From contig MDYQ01000009.1 of the NCBI GenBank assembly GCA_003024175.1, positions 62,001 to 126,000 on the forward strand: a stretch of DNA of 64,000 nt, written 5' to 3'. This stretch comes from Planoprotostelium fungivorum. Its lineage: Eukaryota; Evosea; Variosea; Cavosteliida; Cavosteliaceae. The notes under the pieces are model-generated. The model worked only from the letters and a program-made list of their open reading frames with translations. It had not been told where the DNA came from and searched no databases. Made by a program: the position numbers and the translations under genes. Below are positions 49,113 to 59,002 of this stretch, in pieces (within the stretch, counting starts at the first letter, position 1; the number at the start of each line of letters is the position of its first letter).

Positions 49113-51532
49113 TCAGACAACAGTTGATACTTCTTCTTCTCTCTGTTGGTTCCAAATATCTTGCCAAAGTCTGGGAATCTGAGAGGTTCTCTCAGTATGC
49201 CTGTCGTCGGTGTGTCTCTGTCTTGTATCGATATCCTTATCTCCTCATCTTCAGTCCTCGCCTGTCCATGTTTCAGGATGTGATGGACATCTCATCTCAC
49301 CATCGGAGACAACGTCAGACTTCCTTCCAACCGCTTTCTCTCCCAAATCTCCCTCTCGTGTGCCGCGATGTCCATGCCTTGCATGATGTAATCATCCGAT
49401 ATCTGTTCGTGAAATGCATAGCGGTGGAGACTGCATCACGGTCAACCATCACCTCCTCTCCCCTCCTCACCTCTTAAAACAAAACTTGTGGATGAAAACC
49501 GTTCGAAGATTGAACATGTTAATGAGGATGACAACGATGAGAACGAGAGGAAAAAATCTTTCGTAGTTTTCAAAGAGGACGTTCTTGCCCATGAGAAGGT
49601 AATACGAAGTGTTGTCTACACGACTGGCTAAGAGGTAGTTGTAGGCGATGGGTGCCGTCATGCGACACAGGTACCTGCCCAAGTGAATTTTTGGCGGGAA
49701 AATTTGGCGGGAAACTACTCACATGGTGACCCACAGGATGGAGTTTGCATCTGTGTGGCGATCGGGCAGTAACCGTACGTAATTGAACAATTGAATGCGA
49801 AAGAGGGACCAATACGTACAGTACACAATGTACGCAACGGGTGCCGCCGTGAACAGCCACTACAACGCGTCATTATTGGTCGAAATTTCACTCGAATTTC
49901 ACCTGAAACAAGTAAGGCCGACCGTGATCACTGATGAGGAGGGAGAAGACCGACAGATCAGGCTTCGGCACCGTAAAGAACACCTGTTCGTGTCGACATC
50001 GAATGTTCCGAGAAAATCTCACCTCAGTCCAGAGAAGGACCGCCGAGCAGACGACACAAAAAAATGCGAATAATTTGTAGGCGACTGGTTGTAGATAGAC
50101 GATCCACACGTATTCTGCCTTCTCCAAAAGGTGACGGAGGTTGGTGTGGAGTCTTCTCAGAATTCTCCTCCGCTTCTCGAAGGACCAACGGATGATCCTG
50201 GAAAGACTTCAACTTGAATCTTCAACTTGGAACTTCAACTTGAAACTTCGAGTAGAAATTTCGCATCGAAACGTTTCCTCACATGTTGGAATTTCCGCGA
50301 CTTTTCGTGATGTCTTCCAGTTCGAAGATCCTCTTCAGTGTGATGTCGAAGATACTGAAGAAGAAATGAATTCGACCGTCTACACTGTTGTAGATGGATC
50401 ACCTCTTAGTCCTGAGGACTTCGTCGCGAGCTAATTTTAGATCTTGGTGTAACGTGACCAAGTGTTCCAGGTGATAGTATTCCCTTCCCAGGCGGCTGGA
50501 AGCCCTCTCTTGCATCCTCACGTATAATTCCTGGAAGAGTCAATCTACAACGCGCCACCTTCTCTACCTTCGGACACTGCTGGATGACGACCTCTAATTG
50601 TGGCCTGACGTGGAAGTTGTTGTTTGCAGTGACATGATGATCGTAGTATTTGATTTCCCCAATCAATTCATCCAATCTATTCCTCGCCGCCACCAGAGCC
50701 GATTTCTTCTTATTTTAATTTCGATCTACAACGAGTCAATCACCTGTGCTACCAGGTCAAAGTGCAGCTTCTTCATTCGAAAGCTTCGATTGGACTTTTG
50801 CCACAGACTCCTGGGCAGCTCGACCATGCCGTTGCCGAGAAAGCAGATGAAGAGGAAGAGACCCCACACGTTGGCGGCCGCCATCGCAGCAGCGATCAAC
50901 TGTCTCCTGTGATGGAGATGTGAGAAGATGGGGAGATGGATGGTCGAATCACCCTCCGATCCTCTGCACAGCGAAGAGGTAGATGACGAATGGTGTGAGG
51001 ACACATAAAAGGATGAGCCAGTATCTCAATTGGGCTCGGAGTGCGGATTTGATCTGATCAGAGAGTCAGTGGAATGGGATTAAGAATGGCAATGTGACCT
51101 TGTCGACCCAACGAAAATCGCCGGTGTAAACGTATGCCTGCAGAAAGGGATATGCAGTCCAACATAGAATGTAAGCTGTCCAGTAGACAATACGCCAGAG
51201 AATGAGGAGTTCATGATCCTCCAAGAGGACCCAAGGACGGGTGCAAGAGCCTTGTTGACCGTTCGCTTTGCTGCAAGATGTGTAGAGGCTCTTTGATGGA
51301 TTGAGTAAATCAATTCACGATTGGTGGGACTCACCATTATGACATCGAGAGGCAACAAGAGGAGGATTCCAAAGCAGCAGAACCATCCAATATACACAGA
51401 TACGGTCACATACAGCGGGATCTTTCTAAAATTGATCAGCTGATTGAGCGCCCCCAACACAGAGATTGAAACGAGGATGATGCCAACGGTGATCAGCAGC
51501 CATCCTTGCCACTCTGAACCGCCACTGTCCAT
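49113..51532 (-). CDS. LMBRD2: LMBR1-family membrane protein (LMBRD2-like)
   Basis: A multi-span plasma-membrane protein of the LMBR1/LIMR family, linked to receptor trafficking and GPCR signalling. The N-terminus MDSGGSEWQGWLLITVGIIL begins the first span. NFRKIPLYVTVSVYIGWFCC, YWTAYILCWTAYPFLQAYVY, LRYWLILLCVLTPFVIYLFA and NVWGLFLFICFLGNGMVELP continue the LMBR1 pattern. A cytosolic loop (LDELIGEIKYYDHHVTANNN) precedes the final spans (FPLVLIVVILINMFNL). The tail exon ISDDYIMQGMDIAAHEREIW matches the family's basic C-terminal helix. The last junctions are unsure: a TGA at 49467 ends one reading, while splicing extends the gene to about 49113. Four introns contain the TCTACAAC/GTTGTAGA motif. 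Confidence 0.78.
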
Positions 51533-53067
51533 GACGAATCGGTCGCTTGTGTTCTCCTTGTCTTGGTCGCAATTGTATTCGTCGAAAAGTTAAGTCGCGA
51601 AACTGTTCCTGTCTACACTACTACGCTGTATCACGTCCTCTATAAGCTTCAGAGGATTTCATTGACTGGAAGGACGTCTTAAAATAGAAGGTCACTGGAT
51701 CATAATTTTACCGTCTTTCTCTTGTTCATCTGCTGTGTGCATCGTTCTATACGGATAGCATCCACTTATTACCTCTACCCATCCACAGAGACGAGATCTT
51801 CTGAGGCGTCGCCTGCATCGCAAGGCCTTCTTAAACAACCGCGAGGGATAGAATTGGCGGAGATTTCCCTTCGAAAGGGACATCACACAATTCCCGGCTT
51901 ACGTGAGCTGGAAATTTCGATCACAGCCAGGCCTGCATGATGGTCCTCTCCCTTCTACGCCTTCGCTCTCATCCTATAAACGAGAAGAGAGTGTGATCGA
52001 ATGTGTCTTTATATATTTAAGGATGATGCCTCTTTCGTACCCGTTCGGTTGAATTAGGTCGTTCGTGGGCGTAGGAAGAGAGAAAGTGTGTGTCGACCCA
52101 TCACATCGAGAATCAGATGGATCGGATGCGACTGACCTTATCCAAGTGCGAACAAATTGATAGAACTCACGTTTATGGTACTGAGATGGTGGGCCAATTA
52201 TGACAGCGCCTGGACTCTATTAACTCTCCCCACATCCCTTGTCTTCGATCTCCTCTCTACTTCTCTTAATCGATTCAGGGCGGCTCCCCTACCTCCATAA
52301 TGCACTCTCCATTGCCACGTGATTCGACATCGATCGAAACACCATCCCTGCTCCCTCGTCTCCTCCATCCCATCGCTTCCACCTTCCATCCCCTTCCCTC
52401 TTTCCCTTCCATCCTCACCCAAAACTTCCCAAATTTGTAAGCCCACACCTTGGAATCGGACGACTTTTCCAAAGACAATCCCGTCGTCAACGTCGACGTT
52501 GACAGGACGGCTCTTATGGAAGGTCGACGTTGCCTCTATCTCCGACTCCCATCAAATACGCCTCCACTTTTTTTGTGAGCGTGTCGACAACCGGAGCATT
52601 TCGTCCAAGGTTCACGAATTTTCCATACGAGATGCAAGCCTTCACAGAAATGTGAGTAAGAAATGTCGACAAGAGAAGGAAATCTCTCGGAGACGTGGAT
52701 TTCACTTTCGGTTTGTTGAGGGCGTGCGTGTCGACGTTGTTTAAACTCCGCCTGAGAGAAATGGTCGAGGGAAGAGGCGGATGCGAAGGAAATTCGAGAT
52801 AGGCTAACTATCGTCGACAACGGGAAACTCCGTCACGGTGGAGTTGCATTCTCTGATCCGAGTGAGAGTTGTGACGCACAGCTCGCACAATAGCAGCCGA
52901 AGCTTCGTATAAGGTGAGAGAGTCTATCGGGATGGAGGGAGAGTCGTTTGTGATGCGGAGTGATACGGCTCACATAGACATTTGAGAATGATGAGGAAAG
53001 GATAAGGAGATCTGATTTTTTGACGCAGGAACCACTATCACGCACACGTCTCGCACGATTCGTTTAG
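51533..53067. promoter_or_regulatory. 1.5-kb region with TATA-like element and GTCGAC cluster
   Basis: The longest gene-poor stretch apart from 55.4-56.9 kb. TTTATATATTTAAGG at about 52008 looks like a TATA box with no gene-like frame behind it. Six GTCGAC cores lie between 52492 and 52818, immediately upstream of the putative transcription-factor gene. A 141-codon frame (52319-52744) has simple, biased composition and is probably not coding. Confidence 0.45.
52486..52503. promoter_or_regulatory. 18-bp palindrome GTCAACGTCGACGTTGAC
   Basis: A perfect palindrome and the first of six GTCGAC cores (52492, 52523, 52583, 52665, 52730, 52813) in 327 bp. It is a likely dimeric protein-binding site. 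Confidence 0.65.
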
Positions 53068-54432
53068 ATGATGTCCGCTGTATTACCAAGCAACACCCTA
53101 CCATCCCTTCCGTCCATGCGAATGGAATCAGACGATTCTGCAGAGGACCTTCTCAGAGCGCTTCACAAGAGAAAATCCATGGATTACAAACCACTCGCCG
53201 TCGAGTTTCTCACGAACAACAACAACGACTACCACCCTTCTCTCCACCCCAACATGTCTTTCAGCCGACCCATGTCTCCCCAAACGCATCAACCCGTTCT
53301 CTACAATCCATTCGAAACTATTGCCACCGCCAAGAGACAGAGGAACAAATCATTGGACCGCCCACCTGCCGCTGCCCCCTCACAACAACAACCACGACCC
53401 GTCGCACCCGTCTCGGTGCCCTCATCACCTTCCAGCCCTCCTCTATCGACCATCAACGACGACTCATTGTCCGTCGGCATCGAGCCAGTGGCAGCCGTGC
53501 AGATCGCCAATCGTATCGTCCAATCGAAGAAGGGAGGCAAGGGAGAGAACAAGTATCTTCAACTCTCGTTCGATTGCAGGAAACTCCTCACTCCCGAGAT
53601 GGGATACAAGAAGGTGATAGACATTGGAACATCACGTAGATCATGTTCTCACATCATCGCAGGACCAAGAGGCCACCCTCAACTCTTATTTATTCGACCG
53701 CTCCTCAAAGACATTCAAGTTTCCCAACAACTTGGATATACGCCTAGACAACAAGAAGATGATCCTCAGTCTAAAGCTCAAGTTACCAAAGAAGGGACAA
53801 CTCATCGGTTTCTCCCACGATGAATGCCGCATCTTGTGTCACCTTCGCATCGGCAACACCGTCGTCGCTCGCGGCTACTCCAACACCTTCACCATCGTCT
53901 GCAGGAAGGACCAGATCAAGGTGAAGACTCGAACTCATCTTCCATCGTCTAATGGAATCATCAGGATGAAGATGTCATTGTGACTCGCGAGAGCCGACAC
54001 CAGTCGAAGAAGGACAAGGATGGAACCGCCCTTAAATTCGAAGCCACCGTCCGCCACTTTCTCAGCGAAGCCTCCGACATGACTCTGTCTGAAAAGAAGA
54101 CCCGCATGATGATGATCCTCGATCGAGTCACGGAAGAGTTCTCTCTGTCTCCCAATTGTGATTCAGAGAGATCATCACCCATTCACAAGAGCTCTCCCAC
54201 CCTCCTGCCCACCGGTTCACCTTCTCCACGAGCCACCCCGACCATCTACAACTCGCCACAACACTCGACGGTCATGAGAGAGTACGAGTCACAGATGCCG
54301 GGAGATATGGAAGAGAGAGAGGAGGGAGCCAAGGCCATTGCCATGCTGGCCAGCCTTGACAAGTCATCGAAAGAGGAGAAGGAGAAGACGAGGAGAAACT
54401 CTTTTCCCCCTCACCTGTGTGCGTCATCGTGA
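53068..54432 (+). CDS. putative sequence-specific transcription factor (unassigned fold)
   Basis: Three exons. The first is long and low-complexity, rich in Ser, Pro, Asn and Gln (PLAVEFLTNNNNDYHPSLHP). It then enters a compact domain: RIVQSKKGGKGENKYLQLSF, DQEATLNSYLFDRSSKTFKF, LIGFSHDECRILCHLRIGNT and VVARGYSNTFTIVCRKDQIK. Alternating beta-strand pattern and basic loops suggest an Ig-fold DNA-binding domain of the Rel/STAT/CudA kind. This is inference only. A helical region follows (SDMTLSEKKTRMMMILDRVT), then a Ser/Pro tail. ATG 53068, stop 54430-54432. The cluster of GTCGAC sites just upstream could be bound by its own product. Confidence 0.5.
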
Positions 54433-54630
54433 AGATGAGACACGGCAATTGCAATGTAGATGGTTGTTTTGGAGAGGTGATCGATTGTATATAAAACAAG
54501 GTTATTTAAAGTCTTTTTATTTCTTGTGAGATCGTCGGCGGTAGAGTGAGCGATGAGAAGATGTAGAGGTTCAGAACACGAGATGGAAGGGTTACAATGT
54601 TTATAGAACACACTTGTTGAATCATCTCAG

Positions 54631-55350
54631 GCCTTCGGTGGGCAGAGTTATTTGTTTGTGTGTCACGATCTCAGCTTCAACGTCTTCGGTTCACTGAGAG
54701 ACGCCACGCGAAGCAAGTGGTACAACGTCAACGGCGTCGTCATGATCATGACTGTCATCACTTTCGCCGTGCAGAGCTATTCAGGTAAATCATCGTCTCA
54801 TCTTCTATTCCACCACGCAACCATGTTCGATCCACTATCTCTTAACCATATAAAAGGGTTCTTCTTATTCTATCACGACGTCAAGTCGAACATCTTATCT
54901 AATTTCCCGGCCACAGATGTTCCTGCCAATGTGGCTCGAATCTTATTGGTCTTAACCATTCTTATCTCCTTACCTTATCAATGGTGACCTCTCCTGTCCT
55001 CTGTTCCTCTTACTCTTCTACCAGCTTCGTGCCCAGAGTGTCCCTCTATTCAATGGTGACACTTTTCTTCGGTTCACCGAAGACAAACACGGGGGCAAAG
55101 ATAGTCAACACCTCATCGTCGTCCTCTCTGCTCTCCTCATTGCAGAGTTTGTCACGGATTTGGGTGTGAAGTCTACGGTCTGGTGAGTCTAATCCATCTA
55201 CAACTCTCCCTGCCTAGAATAGGCAGGAGGAGTGGCCGCAGCATCGCTTTCAAGGTCACATCGATGACGTCGAGTCTATACAATATCTATATCGATTGGA
55301 AGACTTCCACGTCGGCTGGAATTTCTGCACGTCGATCAGTGGAGTCGTAG
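54631..55350 (+). pseudogene. 5'-truncated SLC38/amino-acid-transporter fragment
   Basis: The first recognisable exon starts right after a splice acceptor (54630) and begins mid-protein. YLFVCHDLSFNVFGSLRDAT then WYNVNGVVMIMTVITFAV correspond to the sixth and seventh spans of SLC38-type transporters. The next exons give VPANVARILLVLTILISLPY, then HLIVVLSALLIAEFVTDLGV. The five N-terminal spans are absent: the preceding 200 bp hold the 3' end of the transcription-factor gene and no matching exon. Frames at the last two junctions do not join cleanly. A decayed or truncated copy is the simplest reading, and an assembly error is possible. An intron copy of CCATCTACAACTC lies at 55193. Confidence 0.5.
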
Positions 55351-56913
55351 CGATAAAAGATAGTGCGTAATGTTATTTTCAACCACGACGAAAAACACTC
55401 CATGTGTCTGCTGCATCACATATTGCAGACAAATGAAAGGAGTGAGAATGTATAGCAGAACAGCGATTCACGACCGCGTGCTGAAAATGTCAAGTTTTTT
55501 GCTGATCACCACAGACAGTGACGAAGATGATGAGACGATGACTTACAAACGGGTCTAGACAATAAGATCAAACTTGTTGAATGAAACAGAGACGGAACTG
55601 TGTGAAAACTTTCGGATCAATATTCATCACTGCGAAGGGTGGCATCGAACAACCTCCCTTCGACTAGTCGTGGCACAGATAAATGAAGAAGAGAATAATT
55701 GTGTGAATCCCTCTAATACAATCAATTAGTGTGTTCATTGCTTCAGATACGTTAGACACGACTTGTGAGATCTAATGCCTTTGGCGAATGATCCATACCT
55801 GGCTCTCGTCTTATCAATTGCGACGAGCTCACCTGAAACAGAACATGTATAGATCAAGTGATGTCTTATTCCAGGAAGAATCATCAGAGTCTCAGAAAGA
55901 GATTCCATCCCATCTAGATGAGACATCGGCATCGGAATGCACCATCGGTCTGCCACCAAGAGGAACAAGGAGGCCAGACCCGTAGGGCGGAACGCCCGGT
56001 CACGTGACTCAAAAATCCGCCGAGTTGCTCAATTTTCACGGTTGTTAACGTCAAAATCACGTTAAAGTGCCGAAGAAGGAGGATTGAAACAGTTAGTGGT
56101 TCCGGCAAATCATTTTCTGCTTAGCACACAGAGGAACAAGCCAACAACAGCTTCACAGCCACAACAACCATGGAACATCCTCACTTGGATCTTCACTGAG
56201 GCACAAGTCGCAACGGCCGAATGCATTCCTCCACAAGCTCTCTCCCGAACAAGAACACATGGGCTTAGATCTTTTCTGATCAACAACACATGGGCTTCCA
56301 TCCTCTTTGGAACCTCACTGGGAGCCAAGCTCTTCACTGCCCCACCGACTGTGACAAGATCAACAATCACATCTTCCATCTGGACATCACAACACCTACA
56401 AGAGGAGCCTCACAAGTGCACGAGAGAAGACAAGAACGTGTCCCCAGCCACCTCCAACGACCAAGTCAAACGACAGTGATCACAAGTAGCGTCAGCTCTC
56501 CTTTCGAGGATGAACACAGACTGTTGTCCCTGACTTGGCGAAGTGAGGTGACGAGGCTGCTATCAGGAGTCAGACCGACAACCGATGGATGATGTACGGC
56601 CAGTATGCCTTCGGGCAGAAGAGCGTATGTTATCGCATCGACCGCACAGATGATGAAGTCACGAAAGTGATCGAATCTGGCCGGAGTGGAGCAACCCTTT
56701 CGAGGGTCTCTACGGTGAAGGCAGGCGAGTGTCTGACGAGGCTGTGGTGTACGGGGTATGGCCGTACCCAGCCCAGGTAGAGCGTCGGCGTTCCTACTCT
56801 TTCTCATTGTGCCGTGAGACGATCACAGACACACACTGCGGACGATGATGACGACTTTGAATAAATTGAACTGGGTCGGATCTGTTTTCCTTCATTTTCT
56901 TTCTCTCTTTCCG
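55351..56913. other. gene-poor stretch with unassigned ORFs
   Basis: Two overlapping medium frames (56084-56482 plus, 56466-56807 minus) lack recognisable domains, splice logic or a signal peptide. The plus frame is Gln/Thr-rich and contains a short internal repeat around ACACATGGGCTT (56259, 56287). A GTCACGTGAC palindrome lies at 55999. I could not support a gene. Confidence 0.35.
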
Positions 56914-58430
56914 TTAGACGGTGCCGGAGACTTCGGCAGCTTGTCTGATTTCCTCGTTCTCTCTCTCTTGTCTCTTCTCTTCGTGATCCACCTCCAACTC
57001 CCAAGCCACTTGCTTTTCTGCTTGATCCACCTGCACTCCATCAGCATGCACCATCGATGATGGTGGCTCTCACCTTTCTATCCCATTCGTTCTCTTTCTC
57101 TTGGATCTTCTCGGCGTGATCTACGTGTAACTCCCATTGGACTTCTTTCTCCGCCTGCTCGACCTGCCCTTCATTAGAACATGATGTTCGTGTGCCCATC
57201 ACCTTTCTATCCCAATCGTTCTCCCTCTCTTGGATCCTCTCTTGATGGTCTACGTTGAGCTCCCATTGCACTTCCTTCTCTGCTTGGTCCACCTTCTCAT
57301 GTGATTAGAACATCATCGAAGATGACAATTCTCACCTTTCTCTCCCAATCATTCTCTCTCTCTTGGATTCTCTCTTGGTGGTCCACTTGAAGTTCCCAAG
57401 CGACTTCCTTCTCTGCCTCATCGACCTACATCATGCAATCAGACACGTGTCTGGTGATGCCAATTAGATCTCACCTTTCTCTCCCAATCGTTGACCTTCT
57501 CTTGTTGCCTCTCTTCGTGGTCTACCTTCAATTCCCAGGCAACTTCCTTCTCAGCTTGTTCGACCTGACAGAATCATCACGGTGACATCATGCAACGGAG
57601 TCTTTACCTTCCTCTCCCAATCGTTCTCTCTCTCTTGAACTCGCTCTTGGTGGTCGACTTGAAGTTCCCACGAAACTTCTTTCTCTGCCTGTTCTACCTG
57701 CATGATGCATCAGGTGACATGCAGCATGGTGGCTATGTACCTTCTTCTCCCAGTCGTTCTCCCTCTCTTGAACTCTCTCTTCGTGATCTACTTTGAGTTC
57801 CCATTCGACTACCTTCTCGGCACGATCGACCTGCATCGTCTTTAGACACGGGTCGTAATGTTCGAGCTGACCTGTCTCTCCCATTCGTTCTGTCTCTCTT
57901 GAATCCTTTCCGCATGGTCGACCTTTAGATCCCACTCGACTTCTTTTTCGGCTTGCTCGACCTTCGTCTTTTAGACGATGATGGTTGATCTTCATTCTTA
58001 CCTTTCTATCCCAATCGTTCTCTCTCTCTTGGATCCTCTCTTGATGATCGACTTGTAACTCCCAGGCGACCTCTTTTTCTGCCTGGTCCACCTGCTCTAT
58101 GTGAGGTGGATGACATGGTTGCTGTCACCTTCTCATCCCAAGCATTCTGTCTCTCTTGTATCCTCTCTTCTCTGTCAACTTCGAGCTCCCATTCCACTGC
58201 TTTTTCAGCTTGGTCGACCTCGTCAATGTTGAGTCCATCGGATGCAATACAATGGATCTCACCTTCCTGTTCCACTCGTTTTCATTCTCTTGTCTCTTCT
58301 CCTCGTGGTCCACCTTTAGATCCCATTCAACTTCCTTCTCTGCAGCTTGAACCTGTAGATATCAGGATCATGTCGTCTAAGCCGATGAGTTCACCTTCTG
58401 CTCCCAACTCTCGGCGGTGTCTGTGGTCAT
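56914..58430 (-). CDS. coiled-coil protein made of ten 30-residue repeats, one per 90-nt exon
   Basis: Twelve exons, all phase 0, 350 residues. Exon 1 (58395-58430) encodes MTTDTAESWEQK. Exons 2-11 are each exactly 90 nt (58263-58352, 58129-58218, 58002-58091, 57872-57961, 57741-57830, 57608-57697, 57475-57564, 57336-57425, 57203-57292, 57074-57163) and each encodes one 30-residue unit. The consensus is V(D/E)QAEKEVxW(E/D)L plus xVDHxER(I/V)QERxN(D/E)W(D/E)RK. Exon 12 (56914-57030) holds the first 25 residues of a unit and a short tail ending GTV. Introns are 37-49 nt and look unrelated to one another. The chain is nearly all charged helix with two Trp per unit, suggesting a long rod. No family is recognised. 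A cytoskeletal or filament role is a guess. Confidence 0.88.
57074..58352 (-). repeat. tandem array of ten 90-bp exon units (period about 131 bp with introns)
   Basis: Ten exonic units of identical length, alternating with introns of 37-49 nt. The exon parts stay alike while the introns have drifted beyond recognition. This indicates exon-by-exon duplication followed by selection or conversion acting only on exons. Confidence 0.88.
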
Positions 58431-59002
58431 GTCTGTTCTACTTGTACGATAATAATAAAGAAGGGGGGTTGTGTGAGGACGATGAATCCACGCAGAGGAG
58501 AGGAAATGTGCGACAAAAGTTTTCCGAATAGCTCAAATATTTGGACCCTATCGACTGTCAGCAAAGTCTCCTACACCTTTGTATAGATGCCAGGAAATAA
58601 CTCTCACCATCTCCTCTGTCCTCGTCTATATATCTCATCACACCACAGACAGATGAATATCACACTCGAACAGAGCGACAACACGAACAGACACTGCGAT
58701 GATGAGATATATAAAGAGGAACGTGACATGGTGTTCTATTCTTCTGCGAGCGACTGCATGTCTGAGAGGGAAACGAAAGACATTTCGCAACGGTAACCTC
58801 GTAAGGTCGACGGAGATTTGTCTACACTGGGTCAACTGCTATACAATTGCTACGCATCACGGCAACTGACTCCTTCGTGGCCTTCGAAGAAGGTGAGAGC
58901 TGACATCCTCTCTTTCCGAAGTCTTACCAGTCCATCTCTTTCAATATGTTCTAAAAATGTGAATCGTCACCGACTGAGAATGAGAAGATAGAAGAAGGCA
59001 AT
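58431..59002. other. promoter interval between two divergent genes
   Basis: No gene-like frame. GATATATAAAGAGG near 58706 is TATA-like. The interval must hold the promoters of the coiled-coil gene (minus) and the next plus-strand gene. Confidence 0.4.

Noticed and set aside
52319-52744. 141-codon plus-strand ORF
   Set aside because: Composition is Ser/Pro/Lys-biased from a TC-rich tract, it overlaps the GTCGAC cluster, and no domain or splice structure supports it.
56084-56482. 131-codon plus-strand ORF
   Set aside because: No recognisable domain, a competing frame on the other strand, and an internal short repeat. Support was not enough for a gene call.
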